Source: Microcoleus sp. AS-A8
GTDB taxonomy: Bacteria; Cyanobacteriota; Cyanobacteriia; Cyanobacteriales; Coleofasciculaceae
Length of the DNA: 64,000 nucleotides
Direction: 5' to 3'
Assembly: GCA_039962225.1 (NCBI GenBank)
Contig: JAMPKV010000014.1
Span: forward strand, 108,924 to 172,923
Position numbers and translations under genes: made by a program. The notes below the pieces were generated by a model. It saw only the letters and a list, made by a program, of their open reading frames with translations, made no database searches and was not told the DNA's origin. Shown piece after piece: positions 58,159 to 64,000 of this stretch. Each line of letters begins with the position of its first letter. Position 1 is the stretch's first letter.

Positions 58159-59316
58159 ATGTCAAAATCTAAGATGGCTGCTCTCATCAGCCTAGTTTGT
58201 CTGATGGGTGTGGTTTTCTACGGGTTGATGGTATCTTCCCAGACTCCACAACCCTCTATTCGCTTGAGCGCAGAGCCACCCATTAGCCAAATCTTACCCT
58301 TTGAAGCAGAGGCAACTGTAACGCCGTCTCCGGTGCGATTAACGCTGCAAGCCGTAGATGCAGTCGGACAATCTTTAGATAATGCCAAAATTCGGTTACA
58401 AATTCTCACTCCCCCTAAAAGTCCTTGGTTTCCCACCGATTTCCCAATTGTAGAGGGAACGCAGTTACTCAATATTGAGGCAGTTGCTCCCAAGGGAGAA
58501 TTGCAAATTCAGCAAATATTACCGATTCGAGGTCAGTATCAACTACTAGTAAAAGTTAGCCCAATTGTTGAGAAGGCTTTTACTCCATTTCAGCAAACAC
58601 TAACATTATCTGTTCCCGAAAATTGGATTAAATATCGCAATTTTGGGATTTTAGTCTTAGTTTTATTGACCGTTGGGATTGGGGGTGGGTTGGTGTTAGG
58701 AGGACAACAAGAAATTCAAGAGGGAGAAATTGCACCGCAACGAATAAGACTCTTATTGAGTGGGGCAATAATTGTTGCGATGATCTCTTTGGTATTCATT
58801 AATATCACCGCTGAACTTGCCGAGTCTCATACAGGTCATCACAAGAATCATTCTCCAAAGTCGGAAGAGCCAGCTATTCTCCAGTCTCAGGGTATCGAAG
58901 CCCGAATATCAGGGGATATTGAGGCAAAAGTTGGTCAATTGGCTAACTTAGCGGTTCAAGTCAGCGATACTCAAACAGGACAACCCGTAACTGATGCAAA
59001 TTTGAACATCAAAGCTACTTCAATTGAGGGGGAATGGGTTGCTTTTGCTTACCAAGGAGTAACCGATAGCAAAGGTCAACTCAATTGGGAGCAACAATTT
59101 TTTGATGGTGCCCCTCACAAAGTGACCGTAGAAGTTTTTCCTAAAGCCCAGGCTCAACAGCAATTTTCACCGTTGAAAGTGGCGAAAGAAATTTTTGTAG
59201 AAGGAGTGGCTCCTCCTCTACAAAGTCGGTTAATTGTATTAGGTTATTTCACCAGTTTTATAGTAGTGGGTTTGGTGATTGGAATCCAATTAAGACGTCG
59301 TTTGGTTTGGCAATAA
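58159..59316 (+). CDS. Unfamiliar four-segment membrane protein of the B12-riboswitch operon
   Basis: About 385 residues from ATG 58159, with AGGAG upstream. Likely membrane segments: residues 5-22, about 155-177, 200-222, and 356-378. Two soluble beta-rich parts (about 30-145 and 250-345; VRLTLQAVDAVGQSLDNAK, GQPVTDANLNIKATSIEG) look like immunoglobulin/YtkA-like domains, predicted outside the membrane. A His-rich stretch (ESHTGHHKNHSPK) opens the second. Position between cbtB and DUF1636 and the His stretch suggest binding or transport of cobalt in place of CbtA; this is inference. Confidence 0.8.
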   Translation: MSKSKMAALISLVCLMGVVFYGLMVSSQTPQPSIRLSAEPPISQILPFEAEATVTPSPVRLTLQAVDAVGQSLDNAKIRLQILTPPKSPWFPTDFPIVEGTQLLNIEAVAPKGELQIQQILPIRGQYQLLVKVSPIVEKAFTPFQQTLTLSVPENWIKYRNFGILVLVLLTVGIGGGLVLGGQQEIQEGEIAPQRIRLLLSGAIIVAMISLVFINITAELAESHTGHHKNHSPKSEEPAILQSQGIEARISGDIEAKVGQLANLAVQVSDTQTGQPVTDANLNIKATSIEGEWVAFAYQGVTDSKGQLNWEQQFFDGAPHKVTVEVFPKAQAQQQFSPLKVAKEIFVEGVAPPLQSRLIVLGYFTSFIVVGLVIGIQLRRRLVWQ

Positions 59317-59320
59317 ATTA

Positions 59321-59698
59321 ATGAATACACAACATGCTTTATTGGTTTGCAAAACCTGTGCAACTGTTTATGTCGAAGGAAAGCCGCAAGGAAAAAGCGG
59401 TGGACAGGAGTTGATAGAACAGTTACAGGAACTTCACTCCGTTTGGGAACTGCGGGATGAATTTAAGCTTCAGGAAGTCGAATGTATGAGTGCTTGCAGT
59501 CGCTTTTGTGCGGTTTCGTTTGTGGCTTCCAGTAAGTACACTTATCTATTTGGCGACTTACCTGCTAAAGAAAGTGCAGAGGCTATCTTGAAGTGTGCCA
59601 AGCTGTATTTTGAGAATCCACAGGGTTATTTGGCGTGGGCGGAGCGTCCTAAACCGTTGAAAAATGGTATTCTTGCTCGGATTCCGCCTATTTCATAA
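59321..59698 (+). CDS. DUF1636 metal-binding protein
   Basis: 125 residues. Thioredoxin-like ferredoxin layout with Cys pairs: LLVCKTCATVYVEG at the start, then EVECMSACSRFCAVSF. DUF1636 proteins are found in cobalamin and cobalt gene clusters and have a predicted metal-binding site. ATG is 4 bp after the membrane-protein stop; its 3' end overlaps by 11 bp the convergent TPR-CHAT gene. Confidence 0.88.
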   Translation: MNTQHALLVCKTCATVYVEGKPQGKSGGQELIEQLQELHSVWELRDEFKLQEVECMSACSRFCAVSFVASSKYTYLFGDLPAKESAEAILKCAKLYFENPQGYLAWAERPKPLKNGILARIPPIS

Positions 59699-60254
59699 TT
59701 TGTGATGAGGATATAGCTGTCGTATCTCCCTGACATACCCAGGCTCCCCAAAAATAAGGATGCTCAAGGGGTCTATAATATTGACAAAAATTCCAATCTT
59801 GTGGTAATAGGTCTTTTAGTTCTTCCAGCACGGCAACACCAAGTGAAGATTGCTGCAATTCTTTGAGGGTGATGGTGCGGATGTAATTTTGGGCGTCTTG
59901 TAAGGCATCGGCACGACCTAAACCTTGTCTTAGGTTGGTGAATAAATGCTCCATCAATAGGGCAGTTGCGCGATCGGGAACTGACCACAAGCTCATCACG
60001 AGGGTTTTTGCTCCAGCGACGGCAAAGGCGCGACGCAAGCCAAAGACGCCTTCGCCAATTTTGATGTCGCCCATTGCCGTATTGCAGGCAGAGAGGACGG
60101 CGAGTTCAGTTGCCCAGAGGTCGAGTGCGGCTACGTCTTGGGCGAAGACTAAGCCTTTGCCTGCTTCGTTTGGCAGAGTTTTACCCTGTAGCCAAGCGTT
60201 AGCGCCAGCGAAGGCAAGTGCTGAACGCAACATTGGGTCTTCTGGATGTGGCAT

Positions 60255-60308
60255 CTTAGAGTTCCCCCCTTGATAAGCCGGAGCTTCAGTGAGGAGGTTA
60301 GGGGGGTT
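60255..60308. repeat. REP copy inside the CHAT coding frame
   Basis: Encodes NPPNLLTEAPAYQGGNSK. The reverse complement contains CCTCCTCACTGAAGCTCCGG and TATCAAGGGGGGAAC, matching the core of the MITE at 35402-35447 with few changes. It lies in frame within the CHAT insertion. Confidence 0.75.
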
Positions 60309-60761
60309 TTGGATTGAGGTTTGTTGGGTGGATTCGTCAATGATTGCAGCGACTTGCGGGGCGAAATTTCTCAACCAGTCAGCAGCATTCTGATTTCCGT
60401 CTTCTGCAAGTATCGCTGCTACCTTTTCCATCTCCTCCAACAATGTCTTATCCAGCAGCTTCCGGTTCTTCTGCAACAGTTCTGCTTCCTGTCCACTGGG
60501 GCAAGTCAGCAGCGCTAGGGTTAATTTCCAATAGTCTTGCAGTTGTACTTCTCTAGAGAATAAGCCATGAGTGGCAATCAGCAGGATTTCAGGAGACTCG
60601 CAACCAGTCAAGCGAGATGCTAAGGCTTCCTTATCCAAGTAAGACGATACCCCCAACAGCTTGGCAACCCCTTCACCCAAAAGGCGAGTTCCTTCTGCAC
60701 GTTCAAAAGCCGAACCTGCCAAAGTTTGCAGTAATTCTGCGGCTTGTGTTCCTAGTACACC

Positions 60762-60899
60762 CAGCTTTGACCTCTCCCCCAACCCCTCTCCTGCAAGGCT
60801 ACCGTGTATACACAAGTCTGTCTCGCCCCCTAAATCCCCCAATTCTGGGGGACTTTGAGATTCCGGTTCCCCCCAAAGTTGGGGGGCTAGGGGGGCTAG
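60762..60899. repeat. Second block of REP-like sequence in the CHAT coding frame
   Basis: Inverted C/G-rich runs (CCCCCAATTCTGGGGG and CCCCCCAAAGTTGGGGGG, with CTCTCCCCCAACCCCTCTCC) give peptides such as APLAPQLWGEPESQSPP and GSLAGEGLGERSKLG. Typical intergenic REPs of cyanobacteria, here translated. Confidence 0.7.
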
Positions 60900-63180
60900 G
60901 TCTTCTAATGCCAGGTTAAAATCTGGGTCAGCAATCACTAAAGGCTGAGAAGCAGGGCGCTGAGTCTGAACCTGAGAACGTAGAATATCTCGCCCGACAC
61001 TGAGGTAACTGATGCGGTACTCGTCCATCAGCAGTTGTTCGCCCGTCTCATCAGTGGGGAGAATCTGAAATGGCAGCAGGTTCAAATTCCCATCAGGAGC
61101 AATAAATAGGTGCTGGTGTTTTTGTAGGTAAGGGCAAAGCGGCTTAAATATCGCTTCACGCAGTTTGATCGCCTCTGCGGGAAGCTGTCTCAAGTCTTCA
61201 GGTTCATCATAATCTCCTCCCATATCCAGCGAATGCACTGCCAGATAACCGTCAGATGCATAGTGGCGAAAGTCCTGAATCAGTTGGTCGATGGGTTCTG
61301 CCTCTCCCAAGTCAATCATCTGCACCTGGTCTGGCTGCCCTGCGGGTAAGATAAACGCTAGGTAACGGGCGGGTTGCCATTTTGATTCCTCACTAGCGGC
61401 GTGGAAATCAACGACTTTAAAGCAGACGAACTCGATTAAGGTGCTGCCTTCTGGCAGTTTTAAGGCAACGGAACGGCAGTCAACGGGTTGCTCTTGGAGC
61501 TGGATTTCTGGTACTTGGGAGGCGAGTTTTTTCTGCAATTTGTCATGTTCGGCTTGCAGTTGTGGGATGCGATCGGGTTGGGGTTGAGTAAAGGTAAAGT
61601 GGGTAATCTGGTCGCTCAATTCTCGCAGTGTCTTTAACTCTTCCGTTAGGTGGGGATAGCGTCCACTGTAGATTGCTTGGTGCAGTGCGGCTAAGGCGGC
61701 GGCAGTTAAGGCTTTGCGTTGCAGCACTAAATCTAGTGCCGCTTGTTTGGCTTCAAGGGAGTGGTGGAGGTGTTTGGAGACTAGAGAGAGAAATCCTTGA
61801 AAATTACCTCTGAATTTCTGGAGATAGGCGAGGCGATCGCGTTCCGAACTCGCACCAAAGGCTTGGCTAATCAGACGGTTCTCAATTGCTGCTGCCTCTT
61901 TGATCAGTTCTAACGCTTCAGAATAGCGAGCTGTAGAAGCTAATAATCCTGCTAAATTGTTGAGAATTGCGGAAATTTGGGAATGGTCAGCGGGAAATAA
62001 GCGTTTGCTCATTACCAAGGGTTCTTCTAACAGGGGTTCGGCTGCATCCCAACATTGCTGAGATTGGTAGAGTGCTGCTAGATTGTTAAGGCTAGTGACG
62101 ACGAGAGCATGGTCAGTGGGAAATAGGCGTTTGCTCATTGCCAAAGCTTCCTCTAATAGAGATTCAGCTACATCGAAGCGTCTCTGTGTGCGGTAGAGTT
62201 CTGCTAAATTATTGAGGCTGTGTGCCACATTGGGATGGTCTGGTGGAAACAAGCGCTTCCTCATCACCAAGGCTTCCTCTAATAACGGTTCAGCTACATC
62301 GAGGCATCCTTGGGATTGGTAGAGTCCTGCTAAATTGTTGAGGCTTTGTGCCACATCGGGATGATCTACTGGAAACAGGCGTTTCCTCATGACCAAAGCT
62401 TCCTTATACAGGGGTTCAGCGGCATCAAGGCATCCCTATAAGTGGTAGAGTCCTGCTAAATTGTTGAGACTGGTGGCAATACGGGGATGGTCTTGGGGAA
62501 ACAGACGTTTGTTCATTGCCAACACTTCTTCTAACAGGGGTTTGGCTGCTGATAAGCGCCCCTGTAAGCGATAGAGCGCTGCTAGATTGTTAAGGCTTTG
62601 TGCCACATTGGGATGGTCAGTAGGAAACAGGCGTTTGTTCATTGCCAAAGCTTCCTCACACAGGGGTTCGGCTACAGCTAAGCATCCTTGGGATTGATAG
62701 AGTCCTGCTAAATTGTTGAGGCTTTGTGCAACATCAGGATGGTCAGTGGGAAACAGGCGTTTTATCATCACAAAAGCCGCCTTATATAGAGATTCTGCGG
62801 CAGCTAAGCATCCCTGTAAGTGGTAGAGTAATGCTAAATTGTTGAGGCTAGCAACCGTATTAAGATGTTCGTCCTCCCAGAGTTGTCGCGCTAACGCTAA
62901 TGCTTGCTCAGCAACAATTACCGCTTGACTATACTGACCCTGATGATAAAGTTGAGTCGCTCTTTGGTATAGCTGCTTCCAGTTCCCTATTAATTGAGCC
63001 AACTGTGCGGTGAAACGTCGCAAACAATAAGCATTTGGATTGCCCGCCTCTGCCATTCTCTCCGCTACCTGCACCATCACCCACACCAATCCCTCATCCA
63101 CGAGGTTTGAGTGACGCTGCAAAATATCAGATTCCTCTCCACTAGGGCAACTTAGCAGTTCTTGAACACTTCGCGGCAAT

Positions 63181-63208
63181 CCCCTCCCTGCTATCGCTGA
63201 GGGAGGGG
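63181..63208. repeat. Perfect hairpin beside the intron insertion point
   Basis: CCCCTCCCT (63181-63189) pairs with AGGGAGGGG (63200-63208). It ends 24 bases before the 5' end of group II intron 1. REP-type; replaces the expected N-terminus of the TPR-CHAT gene. Confidence 0.65.
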
Positions 63209-63425
63209 TAGCGGGGGAACGGAGGAACGGAGGTGCGAATCGTTGGCTAGAAACCAAGGCAAATAAAGATTAGGGGGATTAGCCGCAAGGATATAGAACC
63301 TTGACAACTGAATGACCATGTAGGTGAGAGTCAGTATCCTAGAAACCTCAAATCCTACCCCGCAGGTGCAGCGGTGAAAGCACTTCCCCCAGGTTCGAGA
63401 CTAGCCATCAACGCCTGAAGCGGGG

Positions 63426-63890
63426 ATGTCTAAAACGAGTTTAAAGACTACGGTGGAATGGAACCAAGTGAACTGGAGAAAGCTAGAACGCAAGGTTTAT
63501 AAGCTCCAAAAGAGAATTTAGCGAGCCTCAATTCGTGGCGATGTAAAAGCATTACGCAGACTCCAAAAGACGTTGATGAAGTCTTGGTCAGCAAGAGCAT
63601 TATCGGTTCGTAGAGTGACCCAGGATAACACTGGCAAGAAAACGGCGGGAGTGGACGGGGCAAAATCCCTATCCCCAGCAGCACGTTTGAAGCTAGTCAA
63701 TAATCTAAAACTGGGTTCAAAGGTCAGCCCAACTAGGAGAGTATGGATTCCCAAACCTGGAACGGAAGAGAAGCGACCTTTGGGTATACCTACAATGAAA
63801 GACCGAGCAAGGCAAGCGCTTGTCAAACTGGCACTAGAGCCGGAATGGGAGGCGCGATTTGAACCCAACTCATACGGGTTCAGACCTGGA
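63426..63890 (+). pseudogene. Group II intron reverse transcriptase, 5' part, with amber codon and insertion
   Basis: Starts MSKTSLKTTVEWNQVNWRKL (ATG 63426). Codon 32 (63519-63521) is TAG, where relatives have Tyr (KRI-Y-RAS). The frame resumes as RASIRGDVKALRRLQKTL, VTQDNTGKKTAGVDG, WIPKPGTEEKRPLGIPTMKDRARQALVKLALEPEWEA and NSYGFRPG, the RT-0 to RT-2 region, and is cut at GFRPG by intron 2 just before the usual RSCHDA. Confidence 0.85.
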
Positions 63891-64000
63891 GTGCGATTCG
63901 TTGGGTAGAAACTAGCCCTGAAATGGGTAGAGGATTACCCGCAAGTAACATAAGAACCTTGACAATCTGATAGTCATGTGGGTGAGAGAAAAGTATCCTA
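63891..64000 (+). mobile_element. Group II intron 2, 5' end, nested in intron 1
   Basis: GTGCGATTCGTTGG onward aligns with the 5' end of intron 1 over the rest of the window (shared AGAACCTTGACAA, CATGT.GGTGAGAG and AGTATCCTA). It is inserted in the RT ORF of intron 1. Confidence 0.85.

Larger units (their letters stand above)
59688..63257 (-). pseudogene. TPR-CHAT protein gene, broken by an in-frame amber codon
   Basis: One frame of 1190 codons including the amber codon and the final stop. A cyanobacterial CPSGEE-type module, eight 42-residue TPRs (SLNNLAxLY...KRLFPxDHP) and a C-terminal CHAT caspase-like domain (His in LLIATHG, Cys in LSACNTA). Codon 274 (62436-62438) is TAG where a sister repeat has CAG. 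If read separately, the second part could start at TTG 62396. The CHAT region carries a second CPSGQE module and REP-derived peptides. The apparent start lies inside a group II intron. Probably inactive or a fragmented product. Confidence 0.8.
63233..64000 (+). mobile_element. Group II intron 1 (5' part), interrupted by a second intron
   Basis: Begins GTGCGAATCG (63233), the GUGYG intron 5' end, followed by a structured domain I and an ORF for a group II intron reverse transcriptase at 63426. At 63891 a second GTGCGATTCG start appears. The 3' end (domains V-VI) is not in the window, so the intron length is unknown. Inserted antisense to the TPR-CHAT gene. Confidence 0.85.

Overview
The window comes from a cyanobacterium, most likely a large-genome filamentous type. 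The evidence is genes for photosystem I (psaE), the photosynthetic NDH-1 complex (ndhO, ndhH), a Tic20-like protein and several small proteins typical of cyanobacteria. HIP1 octamers (GCGATCGC, for example at 581-588 and 2126-2133), hairpin REP elements, heptamer repeats, a MITE-like element and group II intron sequence point the same way. I cannot name the species from sequence alone.

Layout. 1-2.3 kb: 3' part of a proline iminopeptidase, a PsbP-like exported protein and an Rpn-type nuclease. 2.5-6 kb: a plus-strand stress operon of three TerD-family genes, a von Willebrand A (VWA) gene and a zinc-ribbon metzincin protease. 6-9.5 kb: a convergent minus-strand set, ALKBH8-like oxygenase then YcaO then TfuA, which looks like a peptide- or protein-modifying (thioamidation-type) cassette with no visible precursor. 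9.7-13.3 kb: DUF6391, psaE-mutM (3 bp apart), ndhO, malate dehydrogenase. 13.4-25.3 kb: housekeeping and signalling genes (PgpH-like HD hydrolase, degenerate ADP-ribosylglycohydrolase, histidine kinase, aroQ, cinA, GNAT, glyA, Tic20, FAH). 25.3-26.2 kb: long spacer with a possible IS200/IS605 right-end remnant. 26.2-35.4 kb: rpsF, a TPR protein, a Ski2-like helicase and a GH10-like glycosidase, then a MITE. 35.6-43.9 kb: PPC protein, cobS, tgt, rsmH, ndhH, cynS and small unknowns. 44.4-53.1 kb: sugar ABC permease, MTHFS, a deleted EEP pseudogene, and a surface-polysaccharide group (fcl, gmd, sugar transferase, glycosyltransferase, galE). 53.7-57.6 kb: YdcF-like protein, ABC exporter, fasciclin protein. 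57.7-59.7 kb: a cobalamin riboswitch controlling cbtB, an unfamiliar membrane protein with a His-rich segment, and a DUF1636 metal-binding protein, probably a cobalt-acquisition operon.

59.7-64 kb is the most disturbed part. A large TPR-CHAT gene on the minus strand has an in-frame amber codon, in-frame REP-derived peptides, and a second copy of its own N-terminal module inserted between the CHAT His and Cys. Its 5' end is cut by a group II intron on the plus strand. That intron's reverse-transcriptase ORF also has an amber codon and is itself interrupted by the 5' end of a second, related intron (a twintron arrangement).

The best candidates for undescribed biology are the riboswitch-controlled cbtB/membrane protein/DUF1636 operon, the oxygenase-YcaO-TfuA cassette facing the Ter/VWA/protease operon, and the remodelled TPR-CHAT locus with its nested introns.
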